Positions 10,344 to 22,889 of a DNA stretch of 64,000 bases are shown piece by piece. The position numbers and the translations under genes were made by a program. Position 1 is the stretch's first letter. Each line of letters begins with the position of its first letter. The stretch spans positions 10,986,918 through 11,050,917 of the forward strand of contig NW_024467101.1 in the NCBI RefSeq assembly GCF_017591425.1, given 5' to 3'. Source of the DNA: Ochotona curzoniae (Eukaryota; Chordata; Mammalia; Lagomorpha; Ochotonidae). The notes beneath the pieces were generated by a model. It saw only the letters and a program-made list of their open reading frames with translations. It was not told the origin of the DNA and searched no databases.

Positions 10344-12636
10344 TACCCTAAAGGCAAAGTGATGATCATCCAAGGATGAGAAAAAAACCCCTTCTTTTTC
10401 TCCAAAGAGCTAATAGTCTCAGATTAAACAATTCTATTGATCTCCATTCATTCATTTAACCATTATTTCTTCACCTCAATCATTTATTTTTTTAGAGGGG
10501 CGTACAGTATGGAAAGCAATGTAATGTTGGGCAAGGGAACTTCCTTGGCAGTTAATAGATTAAATCATTTTGTGTGCTAAAAGGATACAGCTATCCTGTA
10601 ACAAGAGAGATTACAATGAGTCCAGGAGGGCTACTCTGGGGAAGTAACATTTAAGCTGAGAATTAAAAGATGAACAGAAAGGGAGGGGCAGAGATGACCT
10701 TGGGATGGACAACACAGCAAGGTGGCAAAGGCCTCAAATAGGGGGGCAGTAGAGGAGCAGAGATGGACAGCAGGAGGCGGGATAAGAGAGAAGGACTGAA
10801 GCAGAGCGGAGACCAACAGGGTCTTCAGATGCTACACAAAAGAGCTGCATCTTTGTGTGTCCTGAGAGCCAGGGGAAAGCCACCGATGGATGGGCAGTAA
10901 GCAGCGACGTGAGAGGATCCGATCAACTCCTTACACAGAACCCTGGCTGCTCCCTGCGTGATGACCCTCCCCTCCTTTCAACCGAGTCCAGAAAAAAAAA
11001 AAAAAAAGCTTGGGGCACGGGCTGGGCCTTTCTAGAGAATTCTTATAAACTTGCTTAAAATAGGAATGAGAGGAAGCAAACAAACGATAGCTGTGTCCAG
11101 CCGGGCCTTGGTTTTTTTTCCTAAACAAACCAGAAGGATGAGTAGCATCTCCTCCTTGGAAGCACAGAAAATAACAACAAAATGTCTGTTTGGTTTCCTT
11201 CTCTCCAGCTCCCAGGAGAAAGGCTCGGCATGCAGATGGTAGCCAAGCGGGTGAATGGGGCCAGGGACCCAGGTTCTCCAAGGCTCCCTGTAGATCCCAG
11301 GGGGACATGGGAGCAGCAGTTGCCCCGGCTCTCCCTCCCTCCCCCTTGGGCCCGCTGCTCTTTCTTCTTCCTTGCCTGCTCTCCCGTCTGGTTGCCTTCC
11401 ACCCCAACTGAACCCTTGCTGGAGAAATGTGGCTGCCACGAATGGCTCCCCTGGGAGTCTTGCTGACTCTTCTGATCACGCTGAAGAATGTGACTGCAAG
11501 AAGGACAGCAAGAGATTTTCCCAAAGACTCTGGAATTCTGCACCATGAGTCCTCTGCCGGTCACGGAATGGTGTGGTGGCCTCATAGCAGTGCTTGGAGC
11601 CGCCTTCCACACACATTCCATATACATTCCATACAGGCGTTTTCTTCTTAGGGATCACCACCTGGCAGTCTGACCACACACTTATCACATACATTTATCA
11701 TCTTGAAATTTCTGGGTACGGCTCCTTGAGGTCCTCTCCGAAGGGTCTCCCAAAGCTTTTGTCGGCGGGGGATGTGATCTCACGTGAGGCTTGACTGGGG
11801 GTGGCTCTGCTTCTAAATGGGCTCCTCATGGCCTGTTGGATGCAGAGCCTTCACATCTTGTTCATTTTGCTAACAGTCGCCAAGGATTCGTCCTGGCCCC
11901 TCCAAGCTGCATTCAATTTCTGGCCGTGTGGGTCTCCCGAACACTGACATCATCAGAATCTCTCAAGACAAGCATCTCTGGATGTGACTGCTGCTGTGGC
12001 CACACTCCAATGGCCACAAAGTTGATCAGAGGCAGAAGCAAGCACACGACCTACATCCTGCCTGGAGTGCTCAAGTGCAAACAAACAAAAACCTTCTTGT
12101 TTTGTGTGTCATCTCATCAGACAGTGTCAAACCCACCCCTCACCACCTGGGACCCCAGGAGACCTACATCCCTGGTCCTGCCCATTTTCTTGCTAGCAGA
12201 CCATGGAGGTTCTGCAGCCTAAGCCCTCATGTTTAGATCCTATTTGTGTGCAATCTTTCATGGTAAAAACTCTATCGCTGATTTTCTTCCCAGGGTGTAC
12301 AACCCCTGTCATGCTCTGTGACCACACAGCATGAGTGGCAGATGGTCCCTTTCCACATCTTTCCACATCTCACTGGCACCAGCTGGTGTGGCAATGACTC
12401 TCCTTCAAGGATGCTCATCTCTGGGTGGGACCCTGAGTAGAGGGCTGGTTTCCCTACCTCATCTGTCTACTCATTTCTGCTATCTTATTAGACCTCTTTT
12501 AGCTGATCTGCTATTTCCAGGACTAAGCACACTCCACTGTAATGCAAACAATTACCACTGCTTAGGCAAATGGGAGAGTTGCAGTCAGTGCTACCTCGGA
12601 ACATAAATAACCTAACAGGCTCTATACCCTATGCAA
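10344..12636. other. Intergenic, no gene seen
   Basis: No repeat or exon recognised with confidence. It holds an A15 run at 10992-11006. Open frames of 168-197 codons on the minus strand between 10931 and 11627 overlap one another in different frames and show no domain; I read them as chance. Confidence 0.5.
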
Positions 12637-12638
12637 TT

Positions 12639-12957
12639 TTTTAAAAGATTTATTTATTTTTATTGAAAAGTCAGATACATCGAGAGGAGGAGAGACAGAG
12701 AGGAAGATCTTCCACCCGATGATTCATTCCCCCAAGTGAAGCTGAGTTGAGCCAAAGCCAGGAGCCAGGAGCCTCTTCCAGGTCTCCCACATGGGTACAG
12801 AGTCCCAAGGCCTTGGGCCGTCCTTAACTGCTTTTCTAGGCCACAAGCAGGGAACTGGATGAGAAGCAGGGTGACCGGGATTAGAACCGGAGGCCATACA
12901 GGATCCTGGCGCGTTCAAGGCAAGCACTTTAGCTGCTAGGCTACTACGCTGGGCCCC
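12639..12957 (-). repeat. CSINE, full length, antisense
   Basis: Reversed young-type copy: tail 'AAGATTTATTTATTTTTATT', 'GAGAGACAGAGAGGAAGATC', 'CTTGGGCCGTCCTTAACTGC' and head ending 'TACGCTGGGCCCC'. Confidence 0.92.
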
Positions 12958-12966
12958 TTATATGGT

Positions 12967-13230
12967 TTTTAAAAGCTTTATTTATTTGAAAGGCTAAGTT
13001 ACCAAGGAAGAGATAGAGACAGAGAGAAATCTTCTATCCACGGGCTTTGGCCAGACCAAAGCCAGTAGCCAGGAACTCCATCCTGATCTCCCACATACTC
13101 AGGGCAATTTCTGCTGCTGTTCAAGGCACATTAGTGGTAGGTGTAGAGCAAGCAGGAATCGAACCAGTGTTCATAAGGGATGCTAGCATTGCAGGTGGTA
13201 ACAATCCAGGGCACCAGATGTCAGCTATGC
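12967..13230 (-). repeat. CSINE, older copy, antisense
   Basis: A second antisense SINE lies ten bases beyond the previous one: tail 'AAAAGCTTTATTTATTTGAA', 'GGAATCGAACCAGTGTTCAT' near the head. More diverged than its neighbour, so it was there first. Confidence 0.8.
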
Positions 13231-14120
13231 ACCAGACTTCTGCAGGATTGAATCAAAGTGCTGGACCCTCAACTGATTTGAGGTATAAGACACTTTCTGC
13301 TGATGCTTTCGGTTCTTGCTTCCTTCCAAAATCCCCTGAAGACAGAAAGTAAAGTCCTGGGTTGGTGCTTTTTACACTAAATTTGAAGACCCAACGTAGG
13401 TTATGAAATACCTGCAGACAAACCCAAGCTCACAATCAGAGACAGACCAAATCCTTGAGCCAGATAATGTATCCTCAAGCGTTTCGGTCACTGTAGATTA
13501 ATAAGTTGATTTCATGCAAGTGAATAATAGAATTGAGTCCCTCAAACAGAGGTCAAGGCCCTGATCCACAGTGGCTCAGTTCAGCAAAGCCACCAACCCC
13601 GTGAGAGTCCCTCTTTAATGTGAAAATGGAAATGGTAACCCTAAGACCCATGCTAATCATCTAAGGTGCAGGCACCCCCGATCCCCCGGGCAGATGGCAG
13701 GCACTTAAAGAGAATGGGCTTTGAGAATGTGGCCTCGAGGAGATAGATCACTCAGAAAAGGTTCTTTTTGAGGCCATATGAGTGCTGTGTAACATGGGGG
13801 CCAAGCCCTGAACCTCTAGGGACTTTTGCTGATAGTGAACCCAGCAGTAAGTGGGGCTGGGAGGCAGCAGGGCAGACCCAACCCTGGTTTTTGCTTTAGT
13901 GTGGCTTGATGCAGCCAGAAGGCCTTGCATTTTCAGTTTTACAATAATAATAGAACTCTATCCTGACTAATGAAACTAACGGTTCCCATAGGAGGGAGTT
14001 GAGCTAGACCCTGATTTCCCAACATTGTATCATGTCTCAGAATGAAATGAGAGATGCCTGTGCTTGGACCACCTCTGCTGCCTTTCTTCTTCTCCAGTTC
14101 AGATAGGAAAACTGAATGAA
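13231..14120. other. Intergenic, nothing identified
   Basis: Unique-looking DNA without recognisable exon, repeat or promoter. Confidence 0.5.
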
Positions 14121-14124
14121 GTCC

Positions 14125-14245
14125 CAGGCTCCTGGCTTCAGCCTGCCTCAGCCAGGTTATTGCAGCTATCTAGAGAATGAACCAGCAGATAGAAGATCTC
14201 TCTCTCTCTCTCTCTCTGCCTTGCAAATAAACAAATCAATCAATA
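14125..14245 (+). repeat. CSINE 3' fragment with (TC)n
   Basis: Sense 3' half only: 'CCAGGCTCCTGGCTTCAG', 'GAATGAACCAGCAGATAGAA', a (TC)11 run at 14196-14217 and the tail 'GCAAATAAACAAATCAATC'. Confidence 0.75.
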
Positions 14246-15735
14246 TGCTGTGAACAGAGCAGGTTAGCAGGAGAGACAGTGAAAGGGCCATCCTGGGTGT
14301 CCCCACGTATTTATTTTCAGGAAGCATTGTTCAATAAAAGTTAAATTTTACTCCTAGTATGAAAGGTGACACATCACTTCTTGAGCGATTGTTTACTCTT
14401 TCTGGACCACAGCTCCCCAATGAAAGATGGAAATCATCTCTTTTCCCACGCAGGAGCCAGCATAAAGCCCCAAACCTTGAGAACTTCACTAATAATGACA
14501 GCACAGATCACATCCGACCAGCGAGCCAGAAAAGATGAGCAAGTGAGAGACAGAAGACAGATAAAAGAAGAGCCAGGTGCTGGTACCAGGCATCAGACTC
14601 GGGGGCACTGCTTCTTCTACAGTATAGGAAAATACCCCAAATGGAGGAAAATGAGAAGACAAACAGGAAGTCCCCTTCGCACCCCCCACCCAGCCACTGC
14701 CATCTCATGTCCATTTCGACCTACATGCTTCCTTTAGTTCATCAAGAACAAACTGCACGCACACTGTCTCCAGGGCGGTCTCCAAGGCCACAGCTCAATC
14801 TGACCTCTTTCTGAACTGAGGCCTGTGAGAAGCACTTCCCTTCCTCTCATTCCTCTGGGTCTGCTAGGAAAAGAGAGCGCCCTGGGAAGATAAAGGTGGC
14901 TTCGGATCAGCAACTGCCTGGCTCTCGGGTTATGAGCCATAAGAGCGCCAGCCTTTCCCAGCTTCATCCTCTGGAATTTCTGCTCTGAGACCCACTTTAA
15001 CCATCGTAGATTGAAAAGGCTCCCCCGCCCGGAAGCCCATTAGAGTGGATGGATTGAGACAGTGAGAGCTGGCAGGGGGTGGGGGTTACCCAACCATGCA
15101 AAGAAGAACCCATTTTCATTTCTGCTGAAATGAAGGGAACCAACTCAAATTCCCAGCTCATAACGAGGAACTGAAAAGTCATGAACAGGCTGGACTGCTG
15201 GAGCTTGGAGAGGGCCTTCTGTTCCCCTAAGTGGATATTTTAAAACCGCATGGGTGATGGAGAGCCGGTGCAGGAAAGTCCTGCTCTGAGAGAGCATAGA
15301 CCCTCAGCTGGCACCCGGCAGGCAGGCAGGCAGAAATCACAGGAGACGGCAGTGTTGGTTCTGTTGCTTCTGAACAAGGAAGTGGAGATAACACACAAGT
15401 GAACTCGATGGGAGCCACCTGGGACAAGCGCTATGAAGACACAAAATGGGGTGTCTGAAGAAGGGACGCTCCCGATCTGGGTGGTTAGGAAGGATGTCTC
15501 TGAGATTGGTCCAGGCAGGAGAAGTCAGGAGAACATTCTCGGCAGAGATCAGGAAGTACCAGAGTCTGGAGACAAGGATGAGTTGTGTATTTCAAGATGG
15601 GTGGATGGGAGGGACAGAGGGCAGCACAGCTGACAACTCAGCGGAGGATGCTGGGTCCAGCTCACAGAGGGCTGCGCATATGCAGCAATGTACAGTGGCA
15701 GCCACAGAGATGTCCTGCCTGTGAGCGGCAAGACC
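14246..15735. other. Intergenic, nothing identified
   Basis: No repeat family or exon recognised. Frames up to 123 codons are present but overlap in different frames and show no domain. Confidence 0.5.
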
Positions 15736-15739
15736 CACT

Positions 15740-16050
15740 TTTCTTTTATGCAGTGTTTTGTTATCTTTTGTCTGAAGTCTGCAATTAGATTCTCTTCGGC
15801 ACTCAAGATAGACAGAAAAACCTGTGTGCAGACGGCTATAATTGCTTGGAGCACTGGGAATTCAGACCACGGTGTACGCTTTAGAAGTAATCTCTGAAAT
15901 TCTCTTTTAAAACATCACATAACATTCTCCAATGACAAGTTTTATTCGCTTCTAACAAGGACAAAGGCTGGGTCCACAGTTTAAATGATTTCCGTGTGAA
16001 TAATACAGATTCAAGTAATGGATTTGAATGAGGAAGGCAATCTGTTGACC
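15740..16050. promoter_or_regulatory. Candidate conserved non-coding block
   Basis: Repeat-free, moderately AT-rich DNA with an unusual density of homeobox- and SOX-like words: TGCAATTAGATT, TATAATTGC, ATGACAAGTTTTATTCGC, GACAAAGGC and AATAATACAGATT. This style is typical of developmental enhancers, but conservation cannot be tested here, so the call is weak. Confidence 0.3.
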
Positions 16051-16539
16051 TGGGAAGTACAATTGAGTTCCAGCTTCAGGGCAGGCGTGATCCAGCTGTT
16101 TGGCAAAGCTGCTGACAAAATGTCCCTCCCATTGCCCTTGTCTGCCTTCCTCCTGTCTTGGTAATCACAGTTTAGCTAGCTACCTGTCCCTGCCATGGCT
16201 AACATCTCATAAAAGACAGCCAGCACTGGCTAGCCCCAGCCAGCATCCCAAAATGACACTTGGACTGCCGTAAGCCACGTGTCCACACCTGAGGCAATCA
16301 CTGCGGATGAGCAGTTTCTCAGAGTTGCTTTGGGTTCGGAGACACCTGACAGTTTCGATGAGTCCCGGCTAGGCATTTAGTGGAATGCTTCCCAGCAGAA
16401 ACTGGCCCAGTGTTTTCCTCATGCTGGGAGAGAGTGGGTTTTGAAAGGAGGAAAAAACAAAATGCGTGGCTTCTCCTACCAAGGGAATGTACAACATGCT
16501 TCCACCTTGATCACCTGGCCAAGCCGAGCCTATCTGATG

Positions 16540-16640
16540 CGTTTCTATCCTATCCTAAATTAAGCTACAGTGTGCTATGCAATGCTATCCTAGCCATTCC
16601 TACGCTATGTTTTGCTATTATGGTATTCTATCCTACTAAT
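16540..16640. repeat. Degenerate CTATG/CTATC pentanucleotide array
   Basis: Words of the form CTATC, CTATG and CTACG recur about every five to ten bases (TCTATCCTATCC, GCTATGCAATGCTATCC, CGCTATGTTTTGCTATTATG). It looks like a decayed pentamer satellite. Confidence 0.6.
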
Positions 16641-16829
16641 CCTGTCCAACTCCTGCCATGCTCACGGGGACGCATTTTCAGCCCAGTGGCGGGGGGGCCT
16701 GTGTGACATGTTACAGATCTACAGTCTTTGAGCCCCTCCCCACCTTGCTCTTAGTGTAACAATTAGTTCCAGGCTCCTCCCACTCCCCCCACCACCCTGA
16801 TTCTGCAACCAGCCGCTGCTAAACGGAGT

Positions 16830-16865
16830 GCTGTTTTGTTTTGTTTTTGTTTTTGTTTTTTTTTT
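16830..16865. repeat. (TTTTG)n / T-rich simple repeat
   Basis: TTTTG units pass into a run of T. No matching SINE body follows. Confidence 0.8.
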
Positions 16866-17049
16866 AACGAAGAAATCGTTCTTAGATATCACAGCCTGGG
16901 CCCTTCTGCACTGGGTGCTTTCTCTAGGTGCTGACAGTCACTGATGTTAGGAAATAAAGAATTCCTAAGTAGAAATATGTCATGAGTGTAAGCCATTTCT
17001 ACTAGTCTCAATCTAGATTGCAAGGCTTCTTGGGCTTTGTTTAAAAAAA

Positions 17050-17392
17050 TCTTTTTTTTTTTAAGATTTATTTCTAAATTTTATTGGAAAGTCAGATACA
17101 TAGAGAGGAGGAGAGACAGAGAGGAAGATCTTCCATCAGCTGATTCACTCCTGAAGCAGCCATAACGGTCAGAGTTACTCTGATCTGAAGCTAGAAGCCA
17201 GGAGCCTCCTTTGGGTCTCCCAGTGGGCAGCAGGGTCCCAAGGCTCTGGGCCGTCCTCGACTGCTTTCCCAGGCCACAAGCAAGGAGCTGGATGGGAAGC
17301 CGGGCTGCCAGGATTAGAACCTGCATCCATATGGGATCCTGGCATGTACAAGGTGAGGACTTTAGCCACTAGACTACCGCACCAGGCCCCAT
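17050..17392 (-). repeat. CSINE, full length, antisense, young
   Basis: Tail 'TTTTAAGATTTATTTC', body with 'CTCTGGGCCGTCCTCGACTG', 'AGCCGGGCTGCCAGGATTAG' and head ending 'CCGCACCAGGCCCC'. Among the copies closest to the young pika form. Confidence 0.93.
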
Positions 17393-17399
17393 CCTGGAT

Positions 17400-17720
17400 C
17401 TTAATATCTTTTTTCTTTTGCCAACAATCTTGCTTGTCAACATGAATATAGACTGTATTTGCTTTGGCCATTATGTATTAAACAACAGCAGCCAAAAGGT
17501 CAGGAACATTATTAACAGTATGATTAATGAGACCGGCGTTATGTTTCATTCCTCGGTTCTGGTTTTTGGCTTTGGGGTAATTCCCTTGAAGACTCCACAG
17601 TCAAATCGGCTGTATTGAAAGGCCACTGGGGTGTGATCAAGTCACGACACCAGCACGGTTAGGGTCACTCCTTTGATTTTGCTTTTGATTTTAAAGAATC
17701 CCTTTTTGCTTTCATTTTGA
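17400..17720. promoter_or_regulatory. Candidate conserved non-coding block
   Basis: Repeat-free DNA with many AT-core words (CATTATGTATTAAACAAC, ATTAACAGTATGATTAATG, TGATTTTGCTTTTGATTTTA) and hardly any simple sequence. Could be an enhancer upstream of GRK3; there is no direct proof. Confidence 0.3.
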
Positions 17721-18059
17721 CTTTGCATAATTTTTTTAAAGCTTATACGGCTCCCAAGTCCAATGTCTAAAACAAGATATTTTCAGGTATTAGTATTTTT
17801 AGCAATGCCATCCACACTTCTCAGGCTTCTTTCTATTGTCTGGGGGGAAAAAAAATCAGAGATTCTAACCGTGGAATAGAGAGAAATGCAGCAAAATGTC
17901 ACTCAGGCTAGGAGAAATGATGGGTTGTATTTTTTTTTTTCTCCCTAGGAAAAGAAAAATTACTGAGCCCTGAGACGAGGAGCAATTTTTGTTTCCCTGA
18001 ACAAGGGCCTGTCTGTCAGCTTCCCACAGTTTGAAAGCCTCCGTGCTTGGCCTGAATGA

Positions 18060-18230
18060 AAACGCAATGTCATTACCGATTGCTGAAATCAATTAAATGT
18101 CAAGGTTGTTCCATTTGCATGCGGCTTCCTCCAGACAAGAATGTTTTTCAGAAAATCTTCATTGCCTTTGGGATTTTTTTTTCCCCTAAAGCTTTTATAA
18201 TTAATGTGACAACACAGACACGGCTAAGCC
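18060..18230. promoter_or_regulatory. Candidate conserved block with octamer ATTTGCAT
   Basis: Holds a perfect POU octamer ATTTGCAT at 18113-18120 beside AATCAATTAAATG and, further on, TTTATAATTAATGTGAC. Repeat-free. A separate stretch from the 17.4 kb block, 340 bases further right. Confidence 0.3.
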
Positions 18231-18329
18231 CATAGCTGCCTCCCAGACCCACACAGAGAATGCCTGGCGAACCAACTTCCTGCAGGATGGGCAGCCAGTC
18301 CCTCCCCTGACGACCCTCCCTTCCCTTCT

Positions 18330-18850
18330 CCCCTCCCTGCTGTCTATGTCATTTGATTTCACTCACAGCATCTCAGGCGTCCAGCCTCTCTCTTCCTTCT
18401 ACCTGGCCTCCTCCTTCCATCAGCCACCTCTCCTGATAGCAACACCCTCGTGTCCTCGTCATCACTTGCCATCAGTCCGTGCCCATAGCCCCTCTCCACA
18501 CAGCCATCAAAACTATCTTCCTAGGAAATCCTAAGCCTGCTGAAGTCCTGCTTGAAATGGGTTGATGCTTTCCCCCATCCATCGAGGAACAAAATCCTTG
18601 ATATAAACCCCTTTGTAATCTTGCCCCAATCTCCTCTCTTGGCCAATCCATAGGATCCCTTTGACATACTTTCTGCCTCATGGTTTCATATTACTTGGAC
18701 ATTCCATCTCTACCTAACCAACTGCTACTCATCCCACAGCACCCTGGGTTTAGACTCACCTGTTCTGTAAAGCTTTACCCTTTCCTATGATCCTCTAAAA
18801 CCCTCCTATCTTCCATGCCTTTTACACTGGGCATCCAGCTTTATTGCAGC
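18330..18850 (+). repeat. L2-like LINE fragment
   Basis: Text such as 'CCTGCTGAAGTCCTGCTTGA', 'AAATCCTTGATATAAACC' and 'TTTACACTGGGCATCCAGC' follows the 3' portion of LINE-2 in sense. Old and diverged. Confidence 0.55.
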
Positions 18851-19114
18851 ATCTATCTTCCCCAACAAGGAGAGTGCGTAAGCTGACTGTTCACTATAAG
18901 TAATCATACTTCTGTTTCAAGTAAGCAGCCTCCATGAAACAGAACAGCTCCAAGGCCATACAAACTACCAAACCTGACTCCGGAAGAACTGGAAAATCTG
19001 AATAGATTTACACCAAGGTAAGAGGTTGAGTCGGTAGCTCACAGTCTGCCTACCAAGAAAAGCCAGCACCATAGGGCTTCCCTGGTGAATTATTTGCTTT
19101 TCAACTTCTATTTT

Positions 19115-19350
19115 TCCCTTCTGCTGATTCACTCCACACATGCCCACAAGAGCTGTAGCAAAGCAAGGCCGGGGCCAGGAACCAGCAGTTCAATCCAGGT
19201 CTCCCACGTGGTAAGCAGGGACCTCAGTACCTGAGCCATCCCTGTCTGCCTCCCAGGGTGCACATTAGCAGGAAACTGGGATTGGAAGTGGAGCTGGCGC
19301 TGAAACAAGGCATGCTGATGTGCAGCATAGCCACTTTCCCAGATGTCTAC
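19115..19350 (-). repeat. CSINE-related, antisense, old
   Basis: Reversed text: 'CTGCTGATTCACTCCACACA', 'CCAGGTCTCCCACGTGG' and 'GGAAACTGGGATTGGAAGTG'. T-rich tail eroded. Confidence 0.75.
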
Positions 19351-19369
19351 CCACAACTTGGGAATTCTA

Positions 19370-19645
19370 CTTTTTAAATATATATTTGAAAATTAGACAG
19401 AGGGACAAACTGAAGTTTTCCATCCTCTGATTTGGTTTCCAAATGGTCACAATTACCAGGGCTAGGACAGATGTAGCCAGGAAAGCCTGGTACTCTATCC
19501 AGGTCTCCCCCATGGGTGCTGAGACCCAAGCATTTGAACAACCTTCTGCTGCTTTGCCAGGAGCATTAGCAGAAACAGGGATTGAAACTGCAGCAGTTGA
19601 AACTGGAACCAGTACACATATACAAGGCCGCCAATGCAAGCCCTT
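19370..19645 (-). repeat. CSINE-related, antisense, old
   Basis: Starts 'TTTTTAAATATATATTTGAA', then 'CCTCTGATTTGGTTTCCAAA', 'CAGGTCTCCCCCATGGGTGC' and 'GGAACCAGTACACATATACA'. Lies in tandem with the previous copy; both are diverged. Confidence 0.8.
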
Positions 19646-19649
19646 TCTT

Positions 19650-21090
19650 CACTTGCTGGGTCACAGTGTCACAATGGTGGCCCTGTTTGGTTTGTGTCAA
19701 CACTGCTCACAAGCTGGAGCTCAGGGTGCACTTCAGGAAGCAATGATTTGTCCTCTTTCTGGAAGCAATGGCCGTGAAGAGGAGAACATAAAAGCACAAG
19801 AGCAACCCTTGTCTTTCTGTAACACAGGAAATAACAAAAATAGGGGAAACATTGTTTCTAAGGAGCTGGACCATCCTCTAGATTTAGAGGGAGATTTGGT
19901 TGTGTCAGGTAGATGCTGTGATTTTGGGCTTAGGAACCCAGAGAATGACCACTCAGTACTGTGCTTGTTTCACTGGTTTGCTTGGTGTAGAATATAGAAC
20001 ACTTATAAAGGATGAGAATAGAATTACTTGAAAGATACTAGAAGCTACAGGGAGGAGGGAAAAGGGGTCACACAGGGCCCTGTAAGAATGACTGATAGTA
20101 AAACCAACTCTTGTTATTTTGTATGTCATGAGTCTGTTTCTCCCTCATATAGGTGGGCCTAGACCTTGATTTATCTGGTTTTTTTTTTTTTTTTCAGGAC
20201 TGAACATCGGTGCTGAGTCCCATTGAATGGGAATTCTCAGTGAGAGCAAAGCCCCGCCCTGCCTCCACCTCTTAGGACTTGAAGCACAATGCTCCAAGCA
20301 GCAGCAAGAACACCTTTAGTTTTAAGAAACACAAGTCCAACTTAACATAAGGGAGGTGGTAGAGGAAATTCCTTGATTTATACAAATGAAAACAAGTGCA
20401 TGCCAATTTCATGAATGGTTTGATTATAAAGCTGATTCTGGTTCTTTATTTGTCTTGGTTCTCTCTCTCACCGTGTGATAGTATAGTTCTCAGCATGACC
20501 CCTAGCACAGAGATAAAATGTCAAGAACCAGATCCATACATTCATATTGCCTTCTGCACTTCAATTACCAAGTAAGACTCTGAGGTTTTACTGAAACCAA
20601 TTTGAGTCACCTCTAAATCAATCACCATGGCCAAGGGAACGCTTGTGTTCCAGTGAGCTCGGTCTGAGGTTGCACGCCCAAGCTTGAAACACGTAAATGC
20701 TCAAGTGGGACTTTCTGATGAGTATAGGACAACAAGGGTGAGTTTTTTTTTTTCCCTTTGGAACTGACAGTGGAGTCCCCAAACCTTAAATGTCATGACT
20801 CATGCCTTGGGAGTAGTTCAATTCTGTTGAGACCACTTGACCCCATACTTTGAGGGAGCAGTTAAATGGATAACCCCAATAGAGCCCAGCACATCTCCCT
20901 GAGTGAAAGTTTTCCTTTGGGTTGGAGGAAACGCACTTCACTCCGGCTCCCAGCTTTCTCCAATACAATTTCAAGCCACCTTGCTACTTCTCCTGGGAAC
21001 ATGGATATATTCTTAACTTTGCTTCATAGAGATTATCAGCTACCCCCAAACACTAACAAGAAGCTGGTTATAAGGTCCCAGATTGTGTCA
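19650..21090. other. Intergenic, nothing identified
   Basis: No exon or family repeat recognised. Contains a T18 run at 20181-20198 and a short T run at 20743-20753. Confidence 0.5.
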
Positions 21091-21094
21091 TAGC

Positions 21095-21402
21095 AAGGTG
21101 AGCCCATCACCTGCAGTGCTGGCATCCCACATAAACACCAGTTCATGAGTTCCAGTTGCTCCATTTCCACTCAGCTCCCAGCTCCTCATAATACACCTGG
21201 GAAGACAGTGGAGGATGGCCCAAGTTCTTGGGCCCCTGTACCCACATGGGAGATCCAGATGGAGTTCCAGGTTCTTGACTTCAGAATATGCCAGCCCCTG
21301 CCACTGTGGCCATCTAGGGAATGATCAGAGGATGGAAGATTTTTACCTGTTTCTATTTCTTGCTCTGTAACTATCTTTCAAATCAATGAGTAAATCTTTA
21401 CA
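21095..21402 (+). repeat. CSINE, sense, diverged
   Basis: Head 'CACCTGCAGTGCTGGCATCC', middle 'GAAGACAGTGGAGGATGGCC', 'ACCCACATGGGAGATCCAG' and tail 'CAAATCAATGAGTAAATC'. Confidence 0.85.
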
Positions 21403-22258
21403 AAAAGTTATTTATGGATTTGGACATTATTATTTAGAAACAGCCCGCTTTGATGCTGTATACCTTCTTTTCAGATGGTCTTCCAACAAGGGATTGTTTA
21501 ATGATTTTTCAATGGCAGGAAAGCAATATGCCTTCAACAGACAGGACACTTTGAAATTTTCATTTGACTCTCTCTGGAGATGGGCAGTCTAATTTTTCTC
21601 TCATAATCCTGAGCAGTTAGCAACAATCTCTTGCTGCCCATCAACCATGTGATCACAGCTGTACAGTAAATAACCAATACTGTACTCTAGCTCACAAATT
21701 AAGCAAGTGATAATAATGATGATGATGATGGTTACAATGGAGGTGGCATTGAGTAACTGGCCTTAGCTGTCAGTTTGTCTATACCAGCTGACACCATAAA
21801 CTGTGACATTTCCTATGGCTCAAATAACAAAATCTTAGTGTTATAAATCTAACCCATTAGCCCTTTTGCAAGAATTTATAGAATAACATGCACCTATGTC
21901 TCCATAAAACTCAAGTCTGAAATTGATATTTATGTAACACTGTTAGAAAAATAATTCCTAAACTGCAAACCAGGGCCAAATAGTTGAGCAAGTAATTGTA
22001 GCCCTTGAGATATTAAAAATGAATTACTCGCAGCAATAATTAATGCTATCAATATGAAAAAGGAAAGAATCCCTTCCAGAAGGAGTGTATCAGTTACCAA
22101 CACTAGCTCACAGGCTGGCAGCACTACCTACAGCAGGGAATCAGACACTGCCACCAAGAAGGAGAACCCCATATGTGATTCTAAAGACTTCTATTTTTCT
22201 CCAAGAGGCCATCCTCTCCTCCTTATTCTCTCAAAGAGAGTTTCAATTTACAAATTGT
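21403..22258. other. Intergenic, nothing identified
   Basis: AT-rich unique DNA with a short (GAT)n run at 21710-21730. No gene or repeat family recognised. Confidence 0.5.
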
Positions 22259-22261
22259 TAA

Positions 22262-22590
22262 CACTGTGGTTGGTACTACGGCACAGCTGGATAAGGATGC
22301 CACTCATGATACTAGCATTCCGTAGTGGAGGGCCAGTTCCAGCTCTGCACATTTTGCATCTAATCCAATTTCCTGCTAATGAGCCTGGGAAGGTAGCTGA
22401 AGATGGTCCAAATACTGTGGTCCATGTCCGCCCACATGGAGGACCTGGAAGGAGTTCCTGGCTCCTGGCTTTAGCCCAACACAGACCTGGTCATTGTGGT
22501 CATTTGAAGAGTAAACCAAAATATGGGAGCTCTCTCTTCCCTTCACTAACCCCCTGAGATGTTCTGCCTTTCAAATAAATCTTTGAAAGT
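22262..22590 (+). repeat. CSINE-related, sense, old
   Basis: Recognisable by 'CCAATTTCCTGCTAATGAGC', 'CCTGGGAAGGTAGCTGAAGA', 'AGTTCCTGGCTCCTGGCTTT' and tail 'TCAAATAAATCTTTGAAA'. Head is worn. Confidence 0.8.
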
Positions 22591-22889
22591 GCTAACTTCG
22601 GGATTCTCCTTATTTTCCCATCTCCCACTCACTGAAGTAGCGGCTCATTACGTATCCATGCTCCAATGCAAATGCAAGCTGCTCTAGAGGGACCCTTTGT
22701 TATACGAAGAGCTTTCTGTTTCCCAGTCATTATAGAGATGTTTGCTTCAAAGACATCCATCAAGCTCCAACATTTACCAGAGGAGGCAGAAGCTTAGAAA
22801 CAGCAGTTATCAAGCTTTGGAAGCTGCTTGAATCCTCTGTGTAGGAAGATGAGGAATTGAAAGAAGGACTGGTTAAAATACAGATTCCT

